This document shows, piece after piece, positions 1-7,337 of a DNA stretch of 64,000 nucleotides. The position numbers were made by a program, and so were the translations under genes. A model generated the notes under the pieces. That model made no database searches, was not told the DNA's origin, and was given only the letters and a program-made list of their open reading frames with translations. The stretch's first letter is position 1. Each line of letters begins with the position of its first letter. The stretch comes from DASVEG01 sp035540495. GTDB lineage: Bacteria > Actinomycetota > Acidimicrobiia > Acidimicrobiales > CADCTF01. The stretch is from contig DATLGL010000024.1 in NCBI GenBank assembly GCA_035540495.1, positions 1 to 64,000 of the forward strand. The letters run 5' to 3'.

Positions 1-199
1 CGTACGACGGCTGCGCAGGCTTCGCCGGCGCTCCGCCGCCGCCTCCGGCCGGCGCGGGTGCCGCGCCACCGGACGCCGGTTCGACCGCGGAAGACTTGGC
101 CGCGGCGTCGGTCGCGGGCGCTTCGGACTCGGCGTTGCCGCTCGCCTGCGCCTTCCGCTCCCGAGAGCGCCGAAGAAGGTGTTCGGGGACCTCCGTCAC
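1..199 (-). CDS. N-terminal fragment of a probable membrane-anchored c-type cytochrome (gene runs off the window)
   Basis: Only the first 66 codons are present, read from a GTG at 199. The protein opens with TEVPEHLLRRSRERKA and continues into a flexible Ala/Pro/Gly-rich stretch. The opening is nearly the same as that of the cytochrome b subunit IV at 2163 (TEIPEHLLKRSQRARA), so the two proteins share a leader segment. From memory, acidimicrobial proteins with this leader, an Ala/Pro-rich linker and a transmembrane helix are often c-type cytochromes; no haem motif lies inside the window, so that name is an inference. The gene is divergent from the bc/nuo cluster. A TACAGT box 7 nt upstream of the GTG, with no Shine-Dalgarno sequence, suggests a leaderless transcript. 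Confidence 0.6.
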   Translation of the reverse strand, partial: MTEVPEHLLRRSRERKAQASGNAESEAPATDAAAKSSAVEPASGGAAPAPAGGGGGAPAKPAQPSY

Positions 200-206
200 G
201 GGCCGA

Positions 207-212
207 ACTGTA
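207..212 (-). promoter_or_regulatory. -10 box of a leaderless promoter for the 1-199 gene
   Basis: On the minus strand TACAGT ends 7 nt before the GTG at 199, matching the TANNNT pattern seen ahead of several other genes here. No ribosome binding site lies between them. Confidence 0.45.
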
Positions 213-345
213 GGCGCTTCGTGCACGAAATCACCAAGTAGCCGGACGGCCGTCTGACGCCTTCTGGCGCGAATAGGAAGTCCGAGAACCCCCGTGCTAG
301 AACGTTTCGCCGTTGCACCGGGAGGTCGAGCGACAGGGCCCGACC

Positions 346-351
346 TAGAAT
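346..351 (+). promoter_or_regulatory. Possible -10 box for the bc/nuo cluster
   Basis: TAGAAT matches the bacterial -10 consensus at 5 of 6 positions and lies in the divergent 219-base gap (200-418), about 68 bases before the first gene. No convincing -35 element was found at the expected distance. A purine-rich GGAGAGAAGGG at about 393-403 could serve as ribosome binding site for the GTG at 419. Nothing else was recognised in this gap. Confidence 0.3.
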
Positions 352-418
352 GTGAAGGGTTTCACGAGCCGCTCGGGCCCGAGGAAAGAACCGGAGAGAA
401 GGGCACAGGCACGCCAAC

Positions 419-922
419 GTGGTCGCGTTTCTCGCATCGCTGATTGCCACCGCCGCCATGACCGGCGCGATCGTCTGGGTCGGCAAGCGTCGCAAGCCCG
501 GCACGCCGCTCACGTGGGGCGAGGCCTTCGTCGCCGGCGCGTGGCTCTTCTTCCTGATGTTCCTGATCTACGGCATCGTTCCGCATCAGTTCCTGACCCT
601 CGCCGACAACGACCTCGCCTGGCGCTCCGACAAGATCGGCATCCCGATCGGGCCCATCGGCAAGGCGTTCGGCGACACCGAGAACCGCATCTTCTCCGCC
701 GAGGGCAACGTGCTGTTCCCCGAGGGCGTCCCGCTCCCGAACGGCACCTTCGTCATCACCGCGCAGGTGCTCCGCGACATCATCGCCTCGGGCATCTACA
801 TCGTCTTCCTCGTCGCCCAGATCGTGATGTGGCTCCAGTGGCAGAAGCGGGGCCAGAAGGCGGCCGAGAAACCGGAGCTCACGTCGGCCTACGGACGCCC
901 GCTCGTGCGCGGCGCGTCGTGA
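419..922 (+). CDS. Unassigned three-helix membrane protein, first gene of the bc reductase cluster
   Basis: A 167-residue protein with three hydrophobic segments: about residues 1-22, 38-62 and 118-140. A roughly 55-residue polar loop lies between helices two and three, and the C-terminal tail is charged. The loop is Gly/Pro/Asn-rich and includes a short DTENRIF segment; no cysteine pair or CxxCH was seen, so it is unlikely to carry a haem c or an Fe-S centre. I do not recognise a named family. Its place at the head of the cluster, 18 bases before the ferredoxin gene and co-directional with cytochrome b and Rieske genes, makes it a likely accessory subunit of the reductase. The start is a GTG; no better start lies nearby. 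Confidence 0.8.
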   Translation: MVAFLASLIATAAMTGAIVWVGKRRKPGTPLTWGEAFVAGAWLFFLMFLIYGIVPHQFLTLADNDLAWRSDKIGIPIGPIGKAFGDTENRIFSAEGNVLFPEGVPLPNGTFVITAQVLRDIIASGIYIVFLVAQIVMWLQWQKRGQKAAEKPELTSAYGRPLVRGAS

Positions 923-940
923 TCGGGAAGAGCAACTGAC

Positions 941-1354
941 ATGGCTCGTACTGACGCGAACCCGCCGCTCCCGGAGTTCCCCGGCGACTACGTCCTCACG
1001 GAGATCGCACCCGACGACCTCGCGAAGTCGGTCAAGCCGAAGCAGTTCCTCCACATCGACCAGGCCGAGTGCATCATGTGCGAGGGCTGCGTCGACATCT
1101 GCCCGTGGAAGTGCATCCACATGCTCGACGCCGACACGGTGGCCGAGGCCGTCCAGACCGAGCAACCGGGCGTCGATCCCGACGACCACGTGATCTTCGT
1201 GGTCGACGAAGACGTCTGCACCAGGTGCGGCCTCTGCGTCGACCGCTGCCCGACGGGCGTGATCATCATGGGCAAGGCGGGAGTCGCGCCCCGCGAGGGC
1301 GACCCTCACCAGCGCGACAACAAGCACGGCTACGCCTACGGCATGAGGTTCTAG
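941..1354 (+). CDS. 2[4Fe-4S] ferredoxin-type protein of the bc cluster
   Basis: A 137-residue iron-sulphur protein with two classical [4Fe-4S] motifs: Cys44-x2-Cys47-x2-Cys50-x3-Cys54 followed by Pro, and Cys93-x2-Cys96-x2-Cys99-x3-Cys103 followed by Pro. About 40 residues precede the first motif, and an acidic linker (residues 62-90) separates the two, longer than in a minimal bacterial ferredoxin. There is no signal peptide or membrane helix, so it should be cytoplasmic or docked to the membrane from inside. It lies 7 bases before the cytochrome b gene. A dedicated ferredoxin is not a standard part of a bc complex, so this one may pass electrons to or from the quinone pool; that role is inferred from position only. 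Confidence 0.85.
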   Translation: MARTDANPPLPEFPGDYVLTEIAPDDLAKSVKPKQFLHIDQAECIMCEGCVDICPWKCIHMLDADTVAEAVQTEQPGVDPDDHVIFVVDEDVCTRCGLCVDRCPTGVIIMGKAGVAPREGDPHQRDNKHGYAYGMRF

Positions 1355-1361
1355 GAGAACA

Positions 1362-2138
1362 GTGGCGAAGCGCATGTCGATCCGGGACCGTCTCCCGAAG
1401 CCTCAGGCCATGGCCGACTGGCTCCAGGGATCGCAGTTCTGGACGTCCGTCTTCCGACCGGGGTCGATCTTCCGGAAGGGCTACACCGACAGCCCCCGCA
1501 ACCGGTCCTACGTCATCATGAACTCGGTCCTCTACCACCTGCACCCGGTGAAGGTGAAGAGGCACGCGGTCAAGGTCAGCTACACGCTCTGCCTCGGTGG
1601 CCTGAGCTTCTTCCTCTTCATCATGCTGACGGTCACCGGCATCTTCCTGATGTTCTTCTACCGGCCGACCGCGGCGCAGGCGTGGGACGACATCGCGAAC
1701 CTCCAGACGGCGGTGACGTTCGGTCTGCTCGTGAGGAACATGCACCGGTGGGCAGCCCACCTCATGGTGCTCTCGGTGTTCCTGCACATGGCGCGGGTCT
1801 TCTACCACGGCGCCTACAAGCCGCCTCGTGAGTTCAACTGGGTGATCGGCATCATGCTGCTGCAGCTCACCCTGCTGCTCTCGTTCACCGGCTACCTGCT
1901 GCCCTGGGATCAGCTGGCGCTCTGGGCGGTCACCGTCGGTACGAACATGATGGGCTACACCCCGGTCTTCGGTGAGCAGGTCCGCTTCGTGCTGCTGGGC
2001 GGCGTCGAGATCGGCACCGACACCCTGCTCCGTTGGTACGTCCTGCACGTCCTGATGCTCCCGTTCGTGATCGTCATCTTCATGGCGATCCACTTCTGGC
2101 GGGTGCGCAAGGACGGCGGCATCTCGGGTCCGCTCTAG
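1362..2138 (+). CDS. qcrB: Cytochrome b, N-terminal (b6-like) subunit of a menaquinol:cytochrome c reductase
   Basis: A 258-residue membrane protein corresponding to the four-helix haem-binding half of cytochrome b, as in cytochrome b6 and Bacillus QcrB. The four haem b ligands are at His128/His142 and His229/His244; the 14- and 15-residue spacings match b6. The KPPRE loop and C-terminal IRKxGISGPL-like end (here RKDGGISGPL) are conserved. An N-terminal extension of about 45 residues precedes the core. Cys77, in LCLGG, aligns with the cysteine that holds the extra haem c(i) in b6f and Bacillus enzymes. The gene starts with GTG and is followed 24 bases later by subunit IV, so cytochrome b is split as in b6f-type enzymes rather than fused as in Mycobacterium. 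Confidence 0.92.
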   Translation: MAKRMSIRDRLPKPQAMADWLQGSQFWTSVFRPGSIFRKGYTDSPRNRSYVIMNSVLYHLHPVKVKRHAVKVSYTLCLGGLSFFLFIMLTVTGIFLMFFYRPTAAQAWDDIANLQTAVTFGLLVRNMHRWAAHLMVLSVFLHMARVFYHGAYKPPREFNWVIGIMLLQLTLLLSFTGYLLPWDQLALWAVTVGTNMMGYTPVFGEQVRFVLLGGVEIGTDTLLRWYVLHVLMLPFVIVIFMAIHFWRVRKDGGISGPL

Positions 2139-2162
2139 GTCGAAGGGGAGACACCACACCAC

Positions 2163-2918
2163 ATGACCGAGATCCCCGAACACCTCCTCAAGCGCTCGCA
2201 GCGGGCGCGTGCGGAGAAGAAGGAAGACGGCGGCGGGGCCGGTGACGGCGGCAACGGCGGCGGCGGGGCCGGCGCAGGTCCCGACGACGACCCCGACAAG
2301 ATCCCCGCGCGCCTGCTGACCGGCGAGGGCGGTCAGGCCCAGGGCGGCGGCACCGCGGTCGCCACCCGCCCTGCCGCAGCGACGGGCGCTCCCGCCGGTG
2401 GCGCCGTCGGGCCGGCCGGCCACACCCAGCGTCTCCTGACCGTCGTCAAGGCCGGGTCGATCCAGGACGTCAAGGCCGTCCCGACCGACAAGGTCCACAC
2501 CTGGCCCCACCTGCTCGTGGCCGAGTTCGTCTCCGCCCTGGTGTGCACCGCGTTCCTGCTCATCTTCTCGACGTTCGTGAACGCGCCGCTGCTCGGGATG
2601 GCGAACTTCAACCTCACGCCGAACCCGTCGAAGGCGCCCTGGTACTTCCTGGGTCTGCAGGAGCTCCTGACGATGTTCCATCCGATGGTCGCCGGCGTGA
2701 CCATCCCGGGCATCGGCCTCATCATCCTCGGCGCGGCCGGCTACATCGACCGCAACCCGTCGAACAAGCCCGAAGACCGCAAGCTCGCGATCGTCCTCAT
2801 GACGCTCTTCCTCATGTTCTGGGCCGTGCTCGTCATCATCGGCTCGTTCTTCCGAGGCGAGGGCTTCAACTTCATCTATCCGTGGCGCCAGGGCGTCCAC
2901 GAGATCTTCGACCTGTAG
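2163..2918 (+). CDS. qcrC: Cytochrome b C-terminal (subunit IV-like) protein with a long N-terminal leader
   Basis: A 251-residue protein. Residues about 115-251 form the C-terminal part of cytochrome b with three helices (about 118-140, 178-195, 207-229). The quinol-oxidation (Qo) loop reads PNPSKAPWYF at 153-162, so the usual PEWY is APWY, a variant I recall from Gram-positive menaquinol enzymes. Residues 1-110 are a soluble Gly/Ala-rich leader holding TEIPEHLLKRS at 2-12 and a second look-alike, KIPARLL, at 46-52. The first motif recurs in the divergent protein at 1-199. The leader is absent from textbook subunit IV proteins; its purpose is unknown, though it may dock partner subunits. It follows cytochrome b by 24 bases. 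The symbol follows Bacillus usage. Confidence 0.88.
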   Translation: MTEIPEHLLKRSQRARAEKKEDGGGAGDGGNGGGGAGAGPDDDPDKIPARLLTGEGGQAQGGGTAVATRPAAATGAPAGGAVGPAGHTQRLLTVVKAGSIQDVKAVPTDKVHTWPHLLVAEFVSALVCTAFLLIFSTFVNAPLLGMANFNLTPNPSKAPWYFLGLQELLTMFHPMVAGVTIPGIGLIILGAAGYIDRNPSNKPEDRKLAIVLMTLFLMFWAVLVIIGSFFRGEGFNFIYPWRQGVHEIFDL

Positions 2919-2934
2919 GAACGGAGGCCCGATC

Positions 2935-3768
2935 ATGGAAACCGGAGCCATCCTCGCCATCGCCTTCGCGGTGCTGGTGATCCTCGCCGGCGTGTTCGCG
3001 TTCGTGACGACGCGTGCGCGCGACCGGCAGTCGGCCGTCGGCGCGCTGTCGCGGGAGACCCGCAAGAAGGACAAGGGTTCCGAGGCGATCCGCGCGGAAG
3101 ACACCAGCCGTCGCACAGGCCGTGAGCTCGAGCGGGCCGAGGCGCGTGTCCTCGTCGACACCCGACCGGCGCCGCCCGCTCCTCGCGAGCCCCTCGATCC
3201 CGAGGCCTACGGCGTCACCCGCCGGCAGTTCTTCAACCGGAGCATCACCACCATGTTCGCCCTCGGTCTCGCCGGTTTCGGCACGACCGTGATCGCGTTC
3301 CTCTGGCCGTCGCTCTCGGGCGGCTTCGGGTCGAAGATCCGCGCCGGTTCGGCGAGCGACATCCTCAGCCAGATCAACGACTCCCGCGAGCCGTTCTACG
3401 TGCCGGAAGGCCGCTTCTACGTCACCCCGTATCCGAAGGGCGACGTGCAGAAGGCAGCACAGCACTACTCCGGTGGCGTGCTCGAGGGCATGGAGCAGGG
3501 CTTCGTCGCCCTCTATCAGAAGTGCGTCCATCTCGGATGCCGTGTGCCGTGGTGCAAGGCCTCGCAGTGGTTCGAGTGCCCCTGCCACGGATCTCGCTAC
3601 AACCGCGTCGGTGAGAAGACCGGCGGCCCCGCTCCTCGCGGCCTCGACCGGTTCCCGGTCAGCGTCGAGGGTGGCGCCGTCGTCGTCGACACCGGTGCGC
3701 TCTCGCAGGGTCCCCCGGTGGGCGTCGACACCACTGGCCAGCAAGCGGAGGGTCCGCACTGCGCATGA
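2935..3768 (+). CDS. qcrA: Rieske [2Fe-2S] iron-sulphur subunit of the bc complex
   Basis: A 277-residue Rieske protein that carries electrons from menaquinol at the Qo site to cytochrome c on the outer face of the membrane. Cluster ligands are Cys197 and His199 in CVHLGC, and Cys215 and His218 in CPCHGS; Cys202 and Cys217 can form the stabilising disulphide. There are two hydrophobic segments, residues about 5-26 and 104-126. The second is preceded by VTRRQFF, a twin-arginine-like motif typical of Rieske proteins exported folded by Tat. A charged, mostly cytoplasmic linker (27-95) separates the helices. The gene begins 16 bases after subunit IV and overlaps the cytochrome c gene by four bases (ATGA). 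Confidence 0.93.
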   Translation: METGAILAIAFAVLVILAGVFAFVTTRARDRQSAVGALSRETRKKDKGSEAIRAEDTSRRTGRELERAEARVLVDTRPAPPAPREPLDPEAYGVTRRQFFNRSITTMFALGLAGFGTTVIAFLWPSLSGGFGSKIRAGSASDILSQINDSREPFYVPEGRFYVTPYPKGDVQKAAQHYSGGVLEGMEQGFVALYQKCVHLGCRVPWCKASQWFECPCHGSRYNRVGEKTGGPAPRGLDRFPVSVEGGAVVVDTGALSQGPPVGVDTTGQQAEGPHCA

Positions 3769-4892
3769 TCGCAGCAATCGTCAATCTCCTCGCCACCGCT
3801 GCGGGCAGCGGGTCGAACACGTCGCCGGCAGGCGCCGAGGCGACCTCGGGCACCGCTGAGCGCATCGGCATCGGCATCGCGATCGCCGTCGTCGTCGGCT
3901 TCGTCGCCTACGCGATCGTCGCGATCAAGAACCGTGATCCACAGGAGCCGCCCGGCTCCGAGATCGAGCTCGCGCCGAACCGCCGTCCCTACTACGACGA
4001 CGAGGCTCTCGAGGGCCCGCGCCTCGAGCGCTTCCTCGGCTGGGCGCTCGTGCTGCTGATCATCTGCGCAGTCGGGCCGATGATCTACTGGCTGAACGAG
4101 CCGAGCCGGCAGGCCGGGGCCGTCGAGAACTTCCGCGACAAGTCGATCGAGCGGGGTCGTCAGCTCTTCCTGCCGACCGACTCGCCCGAACACGGCGCCC
4201 ACTTCGGCTGCGCCGACTGTCACGGCGGCATGGCCGCGGCGGGCGGCGTCGCCGACTACACCCTCGAAGAGGCCGACGGGACGCTCCGCCGGGTGAAGTG
4301 GGCGGCGCCTCGCCTCGACACCGTGTTGAAGAAGTTCAGCCGGGAAGAGGTCCGGCAGATCCTGATCTACGGCCGCGTGAACACGCCGATGCCGGCGTGG
4401 GGCGTCGAAGGTGGCGGCCCGATGAACGCGCAGCAGATCGACGACCTCGTCAACTACATCCAGAGCATCCAGGTCTCCGACGCCGAAGCCCAGAGGATCG
4501 CGGTCGAAGAAGCGAGCGCAGAGGCCAAGAGCAGTGGGTTGACCACGACGTCGGGCGAGACACTCTTCCGCACCAACTGCGCGCGCTGCCACACCCAGGG
4601 ATGGGCCTACGGCGAGCCGGAGGAGATGGGCGGCGGCGCCTTCGGCCCCAACCTCACGAACGGTGCGGCGCTCCGCCAGTTCCCCGACCGTGAGGACCTG
4701 ATCCAGTTCATCCAGCAGGGCACGAAGTACGGGCGTCCGTACGGCGTGCGCGGCATGGGGGGCAACGAGGGCGGCGGCATGCCGGGCTTCGGCAAGCAGG
4801 ATGCCGACGAAGCCGACGGCCAGCTCGCCACGAAGGGCGTGCTCACCCAGGCCCAGATCGAAGCGATCGTCGACTACGTGAGAGGACTGTGA
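3765..4892 (+). CDS. Dihaem cytochrome c subunit of the bc complex
   Basis: A 375-residue protein with two N-terminal membrane helices (about 35-56 and 90-110) and two c-type haem domains facing the outside. The haem motifs are Cys149-x2-Cys152-His153 and Cys272-x2-Cys275-His276. The first domain is followed by a segment with MPAW near residue 210, suitable for the distal Met ligand; the second is followed by a Gly/Met-rich region with several candidate Met ligands. Tandem cytochrome c domains replace separate cytochrome c1 and soluble cytochrome c in actinobacterial QcrC, although here the two helices precede the haems instead of flanking them. It overlaps the Rieske gene by four bases and touches the next gene, suggesting translational coupling. 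Confidence 0.9.
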   Translation: MIAAIVNLLATAAGSGSNTSPAGAEATSGTAERIGIGIAIAVVVGFVAYAIVAIKNRDPQEPPGSEIELAPNRRPYYDDEALEGPRLERFLGWALVLLIICAVGPMIYWLNEPSRQAGAVENFRDKSIERGRQLFLPTDSPEHGAHFGCADCHGGMAAAGGVADYTLEEADGTLRRVKWAAPRLDTVLKKFSREEVRQILIYGRVNTPMPAWGVEGGGPMNAQQIDDLVNYIQSIQVSDAEAQRIAVEEASAEAKSSGLTTTSGETLFRTNCARCHTQGWAYGEPEEMGGGAFGPNLTNGAALRQFPDREDLIQFIQQGTKYGRPYGVRGMGGNEGGGMPGFGKQDADEADGQLATKGVLTQAQIEAIVDYVRGL

Positions 4893-5740
4893 TGACGGCG
4901 GCCGCGCTCGCCTCGAACCTGCTCGCCGCCCTCTCGTGGGATCCGCAGGTTCGCGGCTTCCTGATCTTCCTCACGTCGTTCGTGATCCTCTGCGGCAGCG
5001 TGTACCTGCTCGTCGCGACGAACACCGGCGCGCGGCTCGGGTTCCTGATCGCCGGCGCCGGCCTCTTCGGTTGGTGCGCGCTGATGGGCTGGATCTGGGT
5101 GATCTACGGCATCGGCATCCGCGGTGACGACCCCCACTGGGAGGTCAAGGAGGTCATCACCGGCGACGTCGCCGCGAACTCCGCCGTCGACAAGACGAAG
5201 AACTTCCCGAACGGCTGGGAGAAGCTCGAGCAGGGCAACCCGATCCTCGGCGACGCCACGGCGACGGCCGACGCGGTGCTCACCGGCGAGAGCGGCGAAG
5301 GCGGGCACGGCGGCGGCGAGGTTGCGGCTGCACCCGCCTTTCCAGCGGTGTTCGAAGCGCCGGAGCAGTACGTCCAGATCGCCGGCTACCGCACCGGAGG
5401 CGAGGACTACTGGATCCCGGGTGGCTACCTCGAGCGCAACCAGACCCCGTTCCGCGGCTGGCTGCACCAGCCGCACTACACGGTGATCCAGGTGCAGGCG
5501 ACGATCCCGCCCGACGAGGACGAGGAGGGATCGGCACCGGCGGAGCCGGTCGTCGATCCGGACGCGCCGATCACCAGCGTCGTGATGGAGCGCAACCTCG
5601 GCAACCTGCGGCAGCCTTCGGCCCTGTTCGGCCTGGCCAACACCATCCTCTTCATCGTGTTCTGCGTGCTGCTCCACCGTCGCGACAAGCAGATCATGGC
5701 GACGCGCGCTGCCGGGTCGACGGCACCGGCCGCCGCCTGA
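4892..5740 (+). CDS. Unassigned membrane protein between the bc cluster and nuoA
   Basis: A 282-residue protein with two N-terminal helices (about 19-41 and 46-73), a long polar domain (about 75-245) and one C-terminal helix (about 247-265) ending in a basic tail. The polar domain contains a Gly/His-rich stretch near 130-140, a DYWIPGGYLERN segment and an acidic Glu/Asp/Pro-rich patch near 205-215. No Cys motif or known domain was recognised. AGAGGA lies five bases before the ATG at 4892, which favours that start over the GTG one codon upstream. The start overlaps the cytochrome c stop, and nuoA follows after 19 bases, so the protein is probably a subunit or assembly factor of the reductase, or a link between it and complex I. 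That role is inferred from position. Confidence 0.8.
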   Translation: MTAAALASNLLAALSWDPQVRGFLIFLTSFVILCGSVYLLVATNTGARLGFLIAGAGLFGWCALMGWIWVIYGIGIRGDDPHWEVKEVITGDVAANSAVDKTKNFPNGWEKLEQGNPILGDATATADAVLTGESGEGGHGGGEVAAAPAFPAVFEAPEQYVQIAGYRTGGEDYWIPGGYLERNQTPFRGWLHQPHYTVIQVQATIPPDEDEEGSAPAEPVVDPDAPITSVVMERNLGNLRQPSALFGLANTILFIVFCVLLHRRDKQIMATRAAGSTAPAAA

Positions 5741-5759
5741 GCCGGGGGAAGGCCGACTC

Positions 5760-6212
5760 GTGAGCCAGTACCTGCCGATCCTCACCATGCTGGTGCTGGC
5801 GACGCTGTTCGCCGCGCTGTCGTTCGTCGCGTCGTCGCTGCTCGCGCCTCGCCGGCCGACGATCGCCAAGGCGCTCCCGTATGAGTCGGGAATCATCCCG
5901 ACGCACGAGCCGGCGACCCGGTTCCCGGTGCGCTTCTACGTCGTCGCGATGCTCTTCATCATCTTCGACATCGAGATCATCTTCCTCTATCCGTGGGCCG
6001 TCGCGTCCGGGGCGTTGGGGACGTTCGGCCTCGTGGCGATGGTGGTGTTCGCGGGCATCGTGTTCATCTCGCTCCTCTACGAGATCGCCATGGGCGGCCT
6101 CGAATGGGGCCCGCGCCGCCGGCTCCGCGTATCGGCGAGCGACGACATCCCGACCGGCCGCACGACGTCGGGAACGATCCGGCGGGTGTCCTCACGCGAG
6201 GAGGCTGCATAA
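5760..6212 (+). CDS. nuoA: NADH-quinone oxidoreductase subunit A, operon 1
   Basis: A 150-residue three-helix subunit of the complex I membrane arm near the quinone channel. The conserved core is clear: LPYESGI in the loop after helix 1, RFYVVAMLFIIFDIEI at the start of helix 2, and YPWA after it. The FDIE-type acidic residues needed for coupling are present. The protein has an unusual C-terminal tail of about 40 polar, Arg-rich residues (after WGPRRRLR) compared with the usual ~120-residue NuoA. It starts with GTG, 19 bases after the preceding membrane protein, and opens a complete nuoA-N run in the standard gene order. Confidence 0.93.
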   Translation: MSQYLPILTMLVLATLFAALSFVASSLLAPRRPTIAKALPYESGIIPTHEPATRFPVRFYVVAMLFIIFDIEIIFLYPWAVASGALGTFGLVAMVVFAGIVFISLLYEIAMGGLEWGPRRRLRVSASDDIPTGRTTSGTIRRVSSREEAA

Positions 6213-6214
6213 CC

Positions 6215-6790
6215 GTGCCCGGACTCGAAGAACTCAAGCACAACTTCCTCACCGGCACGCTCGAGGAGCTGGTGAAGTGGGCGCGCCGCAACAGCGTGAT
6301 GCCGGCCACGTTCGGCTTGGCCTGCTGCGCGATCGAGATGATGGCGACCGGCGCGGCCAACTACGACATCAGCCGGTTCGGCATGGAGACGTTCCGCGCC
6401 TCGCCCCGTCAGGCCGACCTGATGATCGTCGCCGGCCGGGTGAGCCAGAAGATGGCGCCGGTGCTCCGTCAGGTCTACGACCAGATGATGGAGCCCAAGT
6501 GGGTCATCTCCATGGGCGTGTGCGCCAGCTCCGGCGGCATGTTCAACAACTACGCCATCGTCCAGGGCGTCGACCAGATCGTTCCGGTCGACATCTACGT
6601 GCCCGGATGCCCGCCGAACCCCGAGACGCTGCTTCACGGCATCCTCGCGCTCCACAACAAGATCAAGACCGGTGAGATCACGCAGCGCCGGAACCAGACG
6701 GGTGCGGGTGCCGCGATCCACGTCGGCGACAACGTGACCCCCGCGGGCGACAACGTCCGCGTCCGCCTCGCCACCTCGAAGAGCAGCTGA
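6215..6790 (+). CDS. nuoB: NADH-quinone oxidoreductase subunit B, operon 1
   Basis: A 191-residue peripheral-arm subunit that holds the terminal cluster N2 next to the quinone site. The four ligands are the tandem Cys37-Cys38, Cys103 in GVCASSGG and Cys132 in VPGCPPNPE. The start is a GTG at 6215, chosen because GAGGAGG lies about 10 bases upstream, inside the end of nuoA, and because homologues begin just before the LEELVKWARRNS segment; reading further upstream would only extend into nuoA. A hydrophilic C-terminal tail of about 35 residues follows the core. The gene lies two bases after nuoA and one base before nuoC. Confidence 0.93.
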   Translation: MPGLEELKHNFLTGTLEELVKWARRNSVMPATFGLACCAIEMMATGAANYDISRFGMETFRASPRQADLMIVAGRVSQKMAPVLRQVYDQMMEPKWVISMGVCASSGGMFNNYAIVQGVDQIVPVDIYVPGCPPNPETLLHGILALHNKIKTGEITQRRNQTGAGAAIHVGDNVTPAGDNVRVRLATSKSS

Positions 6791-6791
6791 C

Positions 6792-7337
6792 ATGAGCGAC
6801 GTCGAGACGACCGACGAGACCACCGCGCCCGAGGCGCCGCCCGAACCGGCGCGCGTCCACGGCGCGCTCGTCGAGGAGCGCAACGGCCAGACGGTGGTGT
6901 TTCCGGAGCGCAGCGCCTACCTGGATGTGATGAAGGCGCTCAAGGACGACGGCTACGAGATGTGCGTCGACCTCTGCGGCGTCGACCACCTCCAGAACCC
7001 CGACCGCTCGCTGCCCGACGGGATCGTGCGTGAGCGCTTCGAGGTCGTCGTGAACCTGCTGTCGCTGTCGCAGAAGCGTCGCATCCGGGTGCGGGTGCAG
7101 GTGCCCGAGAGCGACCCGACTGTGCCCACGCTCTTCCGGCTCTGGCCCGGCAGCGAAGCAATGGAGCGCGAGGCGTGGGACATGCTCGGCATCGCCTTCG
7201 TCGACCATCCCGATCTCAGCCGCATCCTCATGCCGGAAGACTGGGAAGGCCATCCCCTCCGCAAGGACTTCGCGCAGGGACGCGTGCCGGTGCAATTCAA
7301 GGCGCCCAACCAGCCGAGCACCGGAGGTGCGCGATGA
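6792..7337 (+). CDS. nuoC: NADH-quinone oxidoreductase subunit C, operon 1
   Basis: A 181-residue subunit of the connecting module (30 kDa family) that packs against NuoD and NuoB; it holds no cofactor. The family signature is seen as REAWDMLGIAFVDHPDLSRI followed by MPEDWEGHPLRKDF near the C terminus. Residues 1-30 are an acidic, Pro/Ala-rich extension. It begins one base after the nuoB stop and overlaps nuoD by four bases (ATGA). The subunit is separate from NuoD, unlike the fused NuoCD of enterobacteria. Confidence 0.92.
   Translation: MSDVETTDETTAPEAPPEPARVHGALVEERNGQTVVFPERSAYLDVMKALKDDGYEMCVDLCGVDHLQNPDRSLPDGIVRERFEVVVNLLSLSQKRRIRVRVQVPESDPTVPTLFRLWPGSEAMEREAWDMLGIAFVDHPDLSRILMPEDWEGHPLRKDFAQGRVPVQFKAPNQPSTGGAR

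Noticed and set aside
196..513. A 105-codon minus-strand frame in the divergent gap
   Set aside because: It overlaps the start of the plus-strand cluster and the GTG-started gene in another frame, and its product is Arg/Ala/Pro-rich with no domain.
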